This document shows, one piece after another, positions 1 to 8,075 of a stretch of 18,516 nucleotides of DNA. The position numbers and the translations under genes were made by a program. Numbering within the stretch: the stretch's first letter is position 1; every line of letters starts with the position of its first letter. Source of the stretch: Deltaproteobacteria bacterium (GTDB lineage: Bacteria > Desulfobacterota_D > UBA1144 > Nemesobacterales > N074bin48); assembly GCA_004356685.1 (NCBI GenBank), contig SMWS01000121.1, positions 1 through 18,516 on the forward strand, given 5' to 3'. A model generated the notes under the pieces. The model was not told where the DNA came from and searched no databases. It saw only the letters and a list, made by a program, of their open reading frames with translations.

Positions 1-366
1 CCCATGCTCGAACTATTCATCCTGGTTAAACTAGGGACGCTAATAGGATTTTGGCCCACAGTTGGTATTGTAATCATTACAGGAGTCCTGGGAGCCGCTC
101 TTGCCAGACTGCAGGGATTTTTGATATTCAAACAAATACAGAATGAACTTCAAAGCGGTCAAATTCCAGCCGATAAAATGGTGGATGGCTTACTGATTTT
201 TCTTGGTGGCGTTGTTCTTCTTACCCCCGGTCTTCTTACAGATTTAGCAGGATTTTTTATGCTAATTCCATGGACAAGAAATATCTTCAAAAAATACATA
301 AAAAGAAAATTTGCGGGACATATAAAAACAAGAGACAAAACTAAATATACTGTTATTGATGTTTAA
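1..366 (+). CDS. fxsA: FxsA family membrane protein, 5'-truncated
   Basis: The reading frame is open to the first base of the window. Codon 1-3 is Pro, giving P-M-L-E-L, which matches the conserved Pro-x-x-Glu near the N-terminus of FxsA proteins. The ATG at position 4 is therefore probably an internal Met, and the true start lies a little upstream. The visible part has a hydrophobic segment around the G-x-x-I-G-F-W motif, a second after it (V-G-I-V-I-I-T-G-V-L-G-A), a conserved R-L-Q-G-F turn, and a pair of C-terminal hydrophobic segments joined by L-L-T-P-G-L-L-T-D, followed by a basic tail. E. coli FxsA is an inner-membrane protein known for relieving F-plasmid exclusion of phage T7; its normal role is unclear. 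The stop is only 3 nt from the stop of convergent cofH, and no terminator is visible between them. Confidence 0.88.
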   Translation, partial: PMLELFILVKLGTLIGFWPTVGIVIITGVLGAALARLQGFLIFKQIQNELQSGQIPADKMVDGLLIFLGGVVLLTPGLLTDLAGFFMLIPWTRNIFKKYIKRKFAGHIKTRDKTKYTVIDV

Positions 367-369
367 AAA

Positions 370-1587
370 TTAACTAGCAACTGCTTCAGAATCATCTTCT
401 TTATCAAAAACCTTTCTTATTCCGTATGTAGTTGTTCTTTCTGCTGGAATTCTGTCGATCTCCCAAGTAAGTCTCCTGAACTCTTCAGGAGGGAAGTATT
501 GTCCAAAATTAGCGCCTGCTGCTCTGGATATCTGCTCTTCCATTAGAGTGCCGCCAAAATCATTAGCTCCGGCTGTAAGTGAAAACTGGGCAAATTCAGG
601 ACCCTGTTTAACCCAGGAAACCTGAATGTTATTTATATAGCCCCTCAGCATAAGTCTTGATATTGCATACATTTTCATCTGGTCTAGATCGGTTGGACCC
701 GGGCGAACCTTACCTTTTGAATTAAGAAATAATCTTGTGTTCCAGGGAATAAATCTTAGAGGAACAAATTCAGTAAAACCGCCTGTTTCTTTCTGAATCT
801 CTCTTAAAACATTCAAATGCCTTGCCCAGTGTATAGGCTTATCCAAATGACCGTACATGATTGTTGATGTAGTCCTCATACCGGCTTTATGGGCTTTTTT
901 GACAACTCTTATCCAGACTTCTGTAGGGATTTTCCTTGGGGCAATCTTTACCCTGACTTCTTCATCTAAAACTTCGGCCGCAGTCCCAGGAAATGTGTCG
1001 TGACCTACATCCTTTAGCATTTCGATAAAATCTTCTTCGCTTATATTGAGAGTTTCAGCTCCATAATAAATCTCAAAAGGTGAAAAAGCATGTGTGTGCA
1101 TTTCGGGTACAGCTTTTTTCACATTTTTAATTAGATCGACGTAATAATTACCGTCTATGTCAGGATGCATGCCGCCCTGCATACAAACCTCTGTAGCCCC
1201 ATGTTCCCAGGCTTCTATAACCTTATCCTTTATCTCATCCATCGTGAGAAAATAGGCCCTTTCATCACCTTCGGGAGCCATAAAATTACAAAAACCGCAC
1301 CACGTATAGCATATGTTTGTAAAGTTTATATTTCTGTTAACAACATAGGTAACAATATCGCCTACATCCTGTTTTCTAATATCATCTGCGGCGAGGCACA
1401 GAGCAGCAAGCGCTTCAGGATCTTCAAGCAAAAAAAGGTGCTCGCCTTCATCAATCGTAATTTCATCACCTAAATACGCTTTTTCAATAATTTTAGACGT
1501 CTTTCCATTAACTCTGGAAAGAAGACTGTCTATACCTGCTTCTCTGTTTTCCTTTATTTTTTCTATCACATTTTTAATTTCTTCCAT
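370..1587 (-). CDS. cofH: FO synthase subunit 2, CofH (radical SAM)
   Basis: With CofG this radical-SAM enzyme builds FO (the deazaflavin chromophore of coenzyme F420) from tyrosine and 5-amino-6-ribitylaminouracil; CofH acts first on tyrosine. The [4Fe-4S]/SAM motif CxxxCxxC is at C93, C97 and C100 (C-Y-T-W-C-G-F-C), preceded by N-R-N-I-N-F-T-N. Downstream blocks typical of CofH are T-I-M-Y-G-H, H-W-A-R-H-L, T-G-G-F-T-E-F-V-P-L and L-M-E-E-Q-I-S-R-A-A-G-A. I place the start at 1587 (405 aa) rather than at an upstream in-frame start at 1623, because a perfect AGGAGG lies 6 nt before this ATG and the upstream codons are not family-like. The first 14 nt overlap the end of cofG, so the pair is probably translationally coupled. 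The related menaquinone enzymes MqnC and MqnE are a less likely reading because of the cofG and cofD neighbours. Confidence 0.95.
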   Translation of the reverse strand: MEEIKNVIEKIKENREAGIDSLLSRVNGKTSKIIEKAYLGDEITIDEGEHLFLLEDPEALAALCLAADDIRKQDVGDIVTYVVNRNINFTNICYTWCGFCNFMAPEGDERAYFLTMDEIKDKVIEAWEHGATEVCMQGGMHPDIDGNYYVDLIKNVKKAVPEMHTHAFSPFEIYYGAETLNISEEDFIEMLKDVGHDTFPGTAAEVLDEEVRVKIAPRKIPTEVWIRVVKKAHKAGMRTTSTIMYGHLDKPIHWARHLNVLREIQKETGGFTEFVPLRFIPWNTRLFLNSKGKVRPGPTDLDQMKMYAISRLMLRGYINNIQVSWVKQGPEFAQFSLTAGANDFGGTLMEEQISRAAGANFGQYFPPEEFRRLTWEIDRIPAERTTTYGIRKVFDKEDDSEAVAS

Positions 1588-2854
1588 CAGTTTCCTCCTG
1601 CTGAGCAACAAAACCTGTATCATCTACAAAGTTGCTAACAACATGTAATAATTCTTTATTTATATATTTATCATTTATAAATTCAGGGTATACCGGAAGT
1701 CTTTCTTTTAGTTCAAATCCATTTTCTTCACACATCTGCTGCATTTTGTCTAACTGAGGCCAGGGAGCTTCAGGATTAACATAATCTATAGTTAGAGGAG
1801 ATACTCCTCCAAGATCATTTATTCCTGCCAGCGTGAAATAAGGATATGTCTCTAAATTTAGATTGGGCGGGACTTGTATGTTCATTTGTTCGCCAAAAAT
1901 TAGCCTCGAAATTGCCACAATCTTAATCATTTCAATAAACTCAGGTGAAGGCTGATTTTCCATCCTGATTCCCACTTTAGGACTGAAGTTCTGAATTATA
2001 ATCTCCTGAATATGCCCGTACTCATCATTTAAGCGCTTAAGTGCAAAAAGTGAATCAATCCTCTCTTCGCAGGTTTCTCCTATTCCAACTAATATCCCTG
2101 ATGTCCAGGGGATATTAAGTTCACCTGCAAGCTCCATTGTTTTCATTCTTAATTTTGGAACTTTATCCGGACAGCCATGATGAGCCTGCCCATTGTAAAG
2201 CAGCCTATCGCTTATATTTTCAAGCATTAGGCCCATACTGGGGTTTGTCTGCCTGAACTGCTCCAGTTCTTCAGTATTGGCTAACCCCAAATTCGTGTGA
2301 GGAAATATATTTTCTTTTAGTCCTTTTTCACTAAGATCAATTAGATATTGTGCTGTAGTATTGAAACCCAGTTCATTAAGCGCTTCTCTGTAAACCTTGT
2401 ATTTTAGCTCTGGTTTATCACCTGTTACAAATAAGAGTTCCGTGCAGCCTAACTGCGCACCTTTTCTAGCAATCTCCAGTACTTCATCAGGCGGAATAAG
2501 AAGTTCACCTTCACCGGGTTCTATTTTAAAAGTGCAGTATCCACACTTGTCTCTGCAAAGGCGAGTCACGGGAACAAATACGTTTTTAGAAAATGAAAGG
2601 GTCTTTCCTTTACCTTTATTTCTAATTTCCGAAGCACTGAGCAGCAATCTTAGAAGATTATTATAGTCCAATTCATTAAGATAAAGAGCTTCATCCCTGT
2701 TAATAGTAATTCCATTTTCCGCTTTTTGGCAGATTGATTCAAGACTTGAAGAAATGCTCTCTCCAGAGTCACTATGCAAACCTGAAATATCAAAAAACGT
2801 TGATAAGGTTTGTTGTGAATATAAATTTTCCAGCTGGCTTATAGTTGTACTCAT
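1574..2854 (-). CDS. cofG: FO synthase subunit 1, CofG (radical SAM)
   Basis: Radical-SAM partner of CofH that completes formation of 7,8-didemethyl-8-hydroxy-5-deazariboflavin (FO). The cluster-binding CxxxCxxC is at C100, C104 and C107 (C-R-D-K-C-G-Y-C), followed by C-T-F and the typical E-L-L-F-V-T-G-D-K-P-E block. Later blocks include G-L-M-L-E-N, the W-T-S-G-I-L-V-G-I-G-E-T segment, and F-T-L-A-G-I-N-D-L-G-G-V-S-P near the C-terminus. At 426 aa it is longer than many archaeal CofG proteins, mainly through an N-terminal extension before the barrel. The start codon has only a weak purine run upstream (AAAAG). The gene overlaps cofH by 14 nt and has its own predicted promoter upstream, so cofG and cofH form a two-gene unit. 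Confidence 0.95.
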   Translation of the reverse strand: MSTTISQLENLYSQQTLSTFFDISGLHSDSGESISSSLESICQKAENGITINRDEALYLNELDYNNLLRLLLSASEIRNKGKGKTLSFSKNVFVPVTRLCRDKCGYCTFKIEPGEGELLIPPDEVLEIARKGAQLGCTELLFVTGDKPELKYKVYREALNELGFNTTAQYLIDLSEKGLKENIFPHTNLGLANTEELEQFRQTNPSMGLMLENISDRLLYNGQAHHGCPDKVPKLRMKTMELAGELNIPWTSGILVGIGETCEERIDSLFALKRLNDEYGHIQEIIIQNFSPKVGIRMENQPSPEFIEMIKIVAISRLIFGEQMNIQVPPNLNLETYPYFTLAGINDLGGVSPLTIDYVNPEAPWPQLDKMQQMCEENGFELKERLPVYPEFINDKYINKELLHVVSNFVDDTGFVAQQEETDGRN

Positions 2855-2892
2855 CTTTTATATTTATATAATATTTGAACGTTAACTAAATA

Positions 2893-2901
2893 ATTATACC
2901 A
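2893..2901 (-). promoter_or_regulatory. Extended -10 promoter of cofGH
   Basis: On the minus strand this reads TGGTATAAT, a perfect TGn plus TATAAT extended -10 element. Transcription would begin near 2886, giving a leader of about 31 nt before the cofG ATG at 2854. No good -35 hexamer lies at the expected distance; that region is taken up by the 21-bp direct repeats. This fits a promoter that relies on its extended -10 or on an activator. Prediction from sequence only. Confidence 0.55.
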
Positions 2902-2913
2902 CTAATAATACAA

Positions 2914-2957
2914 TTATTTAGAAATTTCACTCATTTATTTAGAAATTTCACTCATTT
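2914..2957. repeat. Two-copy 21-bp direct repeat, possible operator
   Basis: Positions 2914-2936 and 2935-2957 are identical over 23 bp with a period of exactly 21 bp. Each copy contains the 8-bp palindrome GAAATTTC (2921-2928 and 2942-2949). The array begins about 28 bp upstream of the predicted cofG transcription start and covers the -35 region and beyond. A 21-bp period equals two turns of B-DNA, so a regulator bound to both copies would sit on one face of the helix. A chance tandem slippage duplication in AT-rich DNA is the alternative. Confidence 0.85.
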
Positions 2958-3034
2958 GGTTTATTCATCTTACCCATACCTATAATCCCATATTTTAATT
3001 GTTATTGTCAAGTAGAAAATTGCCAGAAAATTAA

Positions 3035-3955
3035 CTAAGTCTTCAGGATTTTTTGAGCCAGATTTATCGAATCTGCTTCATTTTTCATAACAGTATCAAG
3101 AATAGTCGTTTTTATACCCAGCTTTTCTATTCTTTTTGCCTCTGATTTATCCTTAATATCAATTATCATTTCATCAATAAAATCCTGATAAAGTTTTGCT
3201 ACCTGGGTAGATGAAACCTCGAGACCTTCTGCTCTCATCAACTTATCAGCGGGACCCTTAAGAGGCACGCCCCCCACAAGCGGACTAATCGCAATTTTTT
3301 TTGCCTTAGATTTTTTTATGGCATCCCTTACACCCGCAACTTTTAGAATAGGCCCAATGCTAATAATAGGATTACTCGGACACAGTATTATTGTATTTGC
3401 CGATAATATTGAGTCAATTACCTGCTCACTTGCTTTTGCATTTTCTATTCCTTTTATATAAACAGATTTAACTTCGGGAAGCATTTTTTCTTTTACTAAA
3501 TATTCCTGAAAATGCATTTCACCTTTATTAGTACTTATCCAGGTTTCAACATCTGTATCACTCATTGGGAGTATATTCAGATCATCCAGTCCATAAGATT
3601 TAGCTATTTTCGAGGTTATTTGCGTATATGTATAACCCAGTGACCGGAGATGTGTTCTATATAGATGAGTAGCAAGGTCTTTATCACCTAAATTAAACCA
3701 GCCATATATGCCAAACCTGCTTAGTGCCGCAAGGCAGTTAAATGTATCCCCTTCCAAACCCCATTTTCTATCTGTATTTACATTTCCGGAAAGTGTATAA
3801 ATAATCGTATCAATATCGGGAGATATCCTGAGTCCGCCAACTGTTATATCATCGGCGGTATTTACAATAATATTTATTTTTTCATTTAAGTTTAATTTAA
3901 TTAAGCCAGATAGAAATTTTGCAGCGCCGACACCACCACCAAGAGCTGTAATCAT
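3035..3955 (-). CDS. cofD: 2-phospho-L-lactate (or PEP) transferase, CofD
   Basis: CofD joins FO to the phospho-lactyl or phosphoenolpyruvyl group of a guanylated donor, giving F420-0 or dehydro-F420-0. At 306 aa it has the family length. Visible motifs in order: the N-terminal G-G-G-V-G-A-A-K-F-L loop (residues 6-15), N-T-A-D-D-I-T-V-G-G-L-R-I-S-P-D-I-D-T, L-G-D-K-D-L-A-T-H, M-S-D-T-D-V-E-T-W, C-P-S-N-P-I-I-S-I-G-P-I-L, and S-P-L-V-G-G-V-P-L-K-G-P-A-D-K-L. The ATG at 3955 is preceded by AAGGA about 9 nt upstream. It lies upstream of cofG on the same strand across a 180-bp gap. The guanylyltransferase (CofC) and gamma-glutamyl ligase (CofE) are not in the window. Which donor is used cannot be told from the sequence. 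Confidence 0.97.
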   Translation of the reverse strand: MITALGGGVGAAKFLSGLIKLNLNEKINIIVNTADDITVGGLRISPDIDTIIYTLSGNVNTDRKWGLEGDTFNCLAALSRFGIYGWFNLGDKDLATHLYRTHLRSLGYTYTQITSKIAKSYGLDDLNILPMSDTDVETWISTNKGEMHFQEYLVKEKMLPEVKSVYIKGIENAKASEQVIDSILSANTIILCPSNPIISIGPILKVAGVRDAIKKSKAKKIAISPLVGGVPLKGPADKLMRAEGLEVSSTQVAKLYQDFIDEMIIDIKDKSEAKRIEKLGIKTTILDTVMKNEADSINLAQKILKT

Positions 3956-4089
3956 ATTTTTTTATCCTTATGCATAAATTTAAAATATGTTTTCATTAAA
4001 CACTTTAATTTAAACTAATAAACTATATTAATTCTTACCTTATTTTAAGCTATTTATTTAACATTATTTTTTGATTTACCATAAAACTT

Positions 4090-4119
4090 TTGATTGTTTA
4101 TTCTTTATTTTGTTATATA
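4090..4119 (+). promoter_or_regulatory. Candidate promoter for the ppiD-like gene
   Basis: TTGATT (4090-4095) is separated by 18 nt from TATATA (4114-4119). The latter is preceded by TG at -15/-14, giving an extended -10 form (TGTTATATA). It lies in the 226-bp divergent interval between cofD and the plus-strand block (3956-4181). The rest of that interval is very AT-rich, and I see no gene or stable hairpin in it. Matches in such AT-rich DNA are easily fortuitous. Confidence 0.35.
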
Positions 4120-4181
4120 TTAGAAAGTTTAGGCAGGCTATTAACACATTACAAATTATTGTATATTTTTAAGGGAGTATT

Positions 4182-5783
4182 ATGAGTTTAGAATTAATTA
4201 GATCAAATAATCAGTGGCTTACGAAAGTTGTTTTGTTTGTAATAGCAGTAGTGTTCACACTTGGTTTTGGATACTCTTTTGTTAACTTTGGAACCAGCGG
4301 GCTTAGTTCGCAGGGCAGTGCTGCGCAGGTAAATGGTGAAGAGATTTCACTATTTGAATATTATAGATTAAGAGACAGTATGACATCTCGCTTTAATCAA
4401 AACACCGAAATTCCAGAAGCTGCGTTAAATTTTTTACGGGTAAGGGCTTTAAATCAGTTGATAGATTTAAAACTGCTATACCAAAAAGCCGGGGAGCTGG
4501 GGCTTGAGATAACAGATGAAGAACTCAAACAATCTATCATATCGAACCAGGCATTTCAGATTGATGGAGACTTCATTGGTTTTGCTGCATATAAAAACTT
4601 TGTTCAGCAGAGTTTAAAAGAGAATGTCGGAGAATTTGAGAGAAGATACAAAGAAGAGCTACTGGCTCAAAAGTTTGTCGATTTCATTAACGAAACCGCA
4701 AAGATAAACGACGAAGAGCTGCTGAATCTTTACAGAATTCAAAACGAAAGAATTAAGCTTGCGTATATAAAATTTTCGCCCTCCGATTATCTGGATCAAG
4801 TAGAGGTCAAAGATGAGGAAATATCAAAATATTTCAGTGAAAATAAGAAGAATTATTTTCATGCCGAACAAAGAGAAATTGAATATATTGTAATTAAACT
4901 CGGCGATTTTGAAAAAGGTATAGAAATAACAGATGAAAAAATTGCAGCTTATTACAATTCATACAAAGACGAGGAATTTTTAGATACAGATGGAAACCCA
5001 AAGGAGTTAGAAATAGTTAAAGAAGATATAAGGTCTTTGCTCACGGCAGATAGAAAAAATGATAATAGGCAGGAATTTATTGGTAAGTTAGATGATTATT
5101 CAAAGACAAAAGAGATAAGTGAAATTGGAAAACAATTTGCGATTGAAAAACCATCTACATCTATATTCTCTCTTACCGCTAACACCGATGATTCAATCCC
5201 ACAAGTAGTAAAGAATAAAGCTTTTGAATTAAAAAAGGAAGAAAAGTATTTTACTAATGTTTCAGAAGATATATGGATTGTAAATATTAAAGATATCAAG
5301 ACTAAAAGAGACAAGAATCTGGAAGATGCCAGGGATGATGTAACTGCTGATTTAAAAGTTATTAGGGCAAAGGATATAGCCAAAAAAGAATCAAAGAAAT
5401 TTCATAAGAAATTACTGAATGACAAAGTGAAAATTTCTGAATTAAAAACTACAAATAATAGCAAATATAATGAAACTGAATACTTTTCAAGACTGGATAA
5501 GGTAGAAGAAATTGACTCAAAAGAAATATTATTAGATTCTTTTCTACTGAGCAATAAGAATCAGATTTCCAAAGAGGTTTATCAAATCGCAGACGACTAT
5601 TTGATTTTATCTTTAATAGAAAAGAAACAGATTGATATAAACGAGTTTGAAGACAAAAAAGAAGATATCAAGAACACAATTTTGCAAAGAAAGAAAAACA
5701 ATATATACAGGGACTGGATTCTATCAATTAGGAAACAGGCAGAAATAATACCTAATGCCAAGCTATTTCCTAATTTAGGATAA
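4182..5783 (+). CDS. PpiD/SurA-like membrane-anchored periplasmic chaperone
   Basis: This 533-aa protein has the PpiD plan. A short cytoplasmic N-terminus (M-S-L-E-L-I-R-S-N-N) is followed by one membrane segment (about residues 14-36). A SurA_N-type helical chaperone domain follows (about 45-185, beginning A-A-Q-V-N-G-E-E-I-S and including L-R-V-R-A-L-N-Q-L-I-D and L-E-I-T-D-E-E-L). The rest is a long charged periplasmic region. In E. coli, PpiD sits at the Sec translocon and handles emerging outer-membrane and periplasmic proteins. After the segment V-K-D-E-E-I-S-K-Y-F-S-E-N-K-K-N-Y-F I would expect a parvulin domain with HILV- and GGxLG-type motifs. Neither is visible, so isomerase activity is doubtful. 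The start has GGGAG 5 nt upstream, and the next gene follows after 14 nt with its own AGGAG. Being in the same block as secA fits a role in secretion. Confidence 0.85.
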   Translation: MSLELIRSNNQWLTKVVLFVIAVVFTLGFGYSFVNFGTSGLSSQGSAAQVNGEEISLFEYYRLRDSMTSRFNQNTEIPEAALNFLRVRALNQLIDLKLLYQKAGELGLEITDEELKQSIISNQAFQIDGDFIGFAAYKNFVQQSLKENVGEFERRYKEELLAQKFVDFINETAKINDEELLNLYRIQNERIKLAYIKFSPSDYLDQVEVKDEEISKYFSENKKNYFHAEQREIEYIVIKLGDFEKGIEITDEKIAAYYNSYKDEEFLDTDGNPKELEIVKEDIRSLLTADRKNDNRQEFIGKLDDYSKTKEISEIGKQFAIEKPSTSIFSLTANTDDSIPQVVKNKAFELKKEEKYFTNVSEDIWIVNIKDIKTKRDKNLEDARDDVTADLKVIRAKDIAKKESKKFHKKLLNDKVKISELKTTNNSKYNETEYFSRLDKVEEIDSKEILLDSFLLSNKNQISKEVYQIADDYLILSLIEKKQIDINEFEDKKEDIKNTILQRKKNNIYRDWILSIRKQAEIIPNAKLFPNLG

Positions 5784-5797
5784 TAGGAGCTAAATTT

Positions 5798-7993
5798 ATG
5801 GGGTCATTAAGAGCTTTAATAGTTGGCTCTGATAAGGATTATTGCTATGTAATAAAGGAGTTTTTAGATTCCCGGGGAATGATAAGTTCACTGATTCTGG
5901 ATTACAATCAGGGTATTGATAAACTTTTCTACGAAAATCCTGATATTACAGTAATAGAACTTATTTCATCTCATAAAGTTAGCACCAACCTCATTAACAA
6001 AGTAAGAAACTCTTCTGAATTTCAGTTCATGGATTTTACAAGGGATACTAGCATTGAGCTTGATAAAGATTTAAAACCCGTTTTATTTCTCGAAGAAACT
6101 AGCCAGCTAAACGCCCTGTTAGCTTTTCTTAACACATTTTTTATTGCTGACATCGGCCAGCAGGAAAATATTCTTGATAGAAATAAAGTGGTTAAAAACG
6201 AGCTTGAATCTTTTCCGTATCCCATCTTATTGTCTTATATATTTAAAAATTCCCTGTCAGGGATATTAACAATTAGCTCCAGTGTTAATTTAAAATTATA
6301 CTTAGTTGACGGCAGGCCCGTATATGCCGAGGGAGGAGATGTAGAGACCGCTCTTGGAAGAATGCTGCTTGAAAGCGGACGAATTGAAAACGTAAAAGAT
6401 TACGAAAAAGCGCTTAACATAGCAAGTGAAAAGAAACAAATGCTGGGTGAAGTGCTGGTATCAATGGGAGTAATATCTCCACATGAGCTAAATGAACTTT
6501 TGGAAGATCAGATACAGGAAAAAATTGTTAGGGGTTTTGTTTTAAAATCCGGATCATTCAAATTTGATAGTGGCAAAAGCAACCTTAACGATATTGTTAA
6601 ATATGAAATAGACTTTCCGCACGTTTTGTATGAAGGCATTAAACGGTTTGTAGGCAAGCAATTTATTAAAGAGTTATTTTTTGATTCAGGCTCAGCAAAA
6701 AAAATCAAAGTTATAAAAGATTTAGGACAAAAAACCGGCGATTTGGGCCTGGGTCCTAAGGAACTCAGAGTGATACAGAATTTGGAAAAAAATACCAATA
6801 TAGAAAACTTGTTAAACAAGACCACTACTGCCAATGAAGATACTTTAAAAATACTTTTTTTAATCTATCTTTTGGGTTATGTGGTTTTGGATAAAGACGT
6901 CTACCGCAATATTGGCAGATTATTTACTAAGTCAGGTGATGCTGAAAAAGATATAAGCAGTGAAGAAGAATATGAAGATATAATAGACCTTGATGAAGAA
7001 ATTGCAGAAACTGCAAATGTTGAAAAAATAAGCGCTAAAACCAAAAAGCAGCTTACAGAAAAGGACAAAGAAATGTTACACGCTGTAAGTAAAATGGAGC
7101 TTGAAATGGAAATAGATGCTCCTGTGGTTGACAACACATCAAACGTTATACCTTTTAAAGAACAACCGGTTAAACATCAAAAAGAATCTGAAACATCTGA
7201 AAAGACAGATGAAAGACTGTCTGTAAAAGATAGTACAGGTACCTCAAAAGACAACTCTGAGCTAATTAAAGGCATAAATGAATTATATTCCAGACTGGAC
7301 GATGAGGATTATTATATGATTTTAGGAGTAAATAAAGATTCCTCAAAACAAGAAATAAGAGATAGTTATTATAGTCTGGTTAAAAAATATCACCCCGATA
7401 TACTCGCTAGATTAGATGACGGATCAAGAGAAAAAGCAGATCGGATTTTTTCTGTAATTTCGACTGCTTATCAAACCCTAAGTGATGAAGACAAGAGAGA
7501 TGATTATGATTCGACAAATCAACTTGTTGATCTTAAATCCGAAGCACAGGAACTTTATCAATCCGAGCTTATGTTTAACGAAGGGGGAGCGTTACTAAAA
7601 CAAAAAAAATATGAGCAAGCAGAAGAAAAATTCAAAAAAGCAATCGAAATTAATCCTGAAAGTTTCTTATACAAGGGTATAATAAACTGGGCTAGATTTC
7701 TAAATAATAAGGATGATAAAGAGAGCGTTGATAAATGTGTAATAGAGCTTGAGAAATTAATATCACAAGACCCCGGGATTGCTGAGAATTATTTTTATCT
7801 TGGAAGCATATTTAAGCACCATGATGATTTTAGACAAGCAGAAACTAATTTTTCGAAAGCTGTCGAACATGATCCGGATTTCACTGATGCTAAGAGGGAA
7901 ATGAGAGTAATACAAAATAGAAACACAGAAAAAAGAGAAGCTAAAAAATTAAGACCCGAGAAAAGGTTTTGGTCGAGTTTATTTAAAAAATAG
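5798..7993 (+). CDS. Receiver-like/DUF4388/J-domain/TPR multidomain protein
   Basis: A 731-aa soluble protein with four recognisable parts. Residues 1 to about 110 resemble a response-regulator receiver (R-A-L-I-V-G-S-D-K-D), but the phospho-acceptor position is Glu (P-D-I-T-V-I-E54). Residues about 139-256 match DUF4388 (F-P-Y-P-I-L-L through G-S-F-K-F-D-S-G), with the usual L-V-D-G-R-P-V-Y-A-E-G and L-G-E-V-L-V-S-M-G-V-I blocks. A low-complexity acidic and charged linker (about 375-495) leads to a J-domain at about 502-570 (D-Y-Y-M-I-L-G-V, catalytic H532-P-D). The C-terminus (about 588-715) has TPR-like helices (Y-E-Q-A-E-E-K-F-K-K-A-I-E-I-N-P and F-R-Q-A-E-T-N-F-S-K-A-V-E) and a basic tail. 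The J-domain implies it recruits and stimulates a DnaK-type Hsp70; the client is unknown. AGGAG lies 8 nt before the ATG, and the gene is probably cotranscribed with the PpiD-like gene. No established name. Confidence 0.85.
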   Translation: MGSLRALIVGSDKDYCYVIKEFLDSRGMISSLILDYNQGIDKLFYENPDITVIELISSHKVSTNLINKVRNSSEFQFMDFTRDTSIELDKDLKPVLFLEETSQLNALLAFLNTFFIADIGQQENILDRNKVVKNELESFPYPILLSYIFKNSLSGILTISSSVNLKLYLVDGRPVYAEGGDVETALGRMLLESGRIENVKDYEKALNIASEKKQMLGEVLVSMGVISPHELNELLEDQIQEKIVRGFVLKSGSFKFDSGKSNLNDIVKYEIDFPHVLYEGIKRFVGKQFIKELFFDSGSAKKIKVIKDLGQKTGDLGLGPKELRVIQNLEKNTNIENLLNKTTTANEDTLKILFLIYLLGYVVLDKDVYRNIGRLFTKSGDAEKDISSEEEYEDIIDLDEEIAETANVEKISAKTKKQLTEKDKEMLHAVSKMELEMEIDAPVVDNTSNVIPFKEQPVKHQKESETSEKTDERLSVKDSTGTSKDNSELIKGINELYSRLDDEDYYMILGVNKDSSKQEIRDSYYSLVKKYHPDILARLDDGSREKADRIFSVISTAYQTLSDEDKRDDYDSTNQLVDLKSEAQELYQSELMFNEGGALLKQKKYEQAEEKFKKAIEINPESFLYKGIINWARFLNNKDDKESVDKCVIELEKLISQDPGIAENYFYLGSIFKHHDDFRQAETNFSKAVEHDPDFTDAKREMRVIQNRNTEKREAKKLRPEKRFWSSLFKK

Positions 7994-8024
7994 CTATTGC
8001 GTCAATTTATATAAATTTCCAATA

Positions 8025-8054
8025 TTGTATTTATCTAATTCACATATATATCAT
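8025..8054 (+). promoter_or_regulatory. Candidate smc promoter
   Basis: In the 82-bp gap before smc, TTGTAT (8025-8030) is followed after 18 nt by TATCAT (8049-8054), the latter matching the -10 consensus at five of six positions. It would give a very short leader ahead of the AAGGA ribosome-binding site at 8062-8066. Read-through from the upstream genes is equally possible. Confidence 0.3.
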
Positions 8055-8075
8055 AAAATATAAGGATTGTTGTAA

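Noticed and set aside
1165..1473. Open frame of about 100 codons on the plus strand opposite cofH
   Set aside because: Antisense shadow of the clearly conserved radical-SAM gene; its sequence is not protein-like.
1588..1623. In-frame upstream start giving a 12-residue N-terminal extension of CofH
   Set aside because: The ATG at 1587 has an ideal AGGAGG at 6 nt; the extension lies within the cofG 3' end and does not look like the family.
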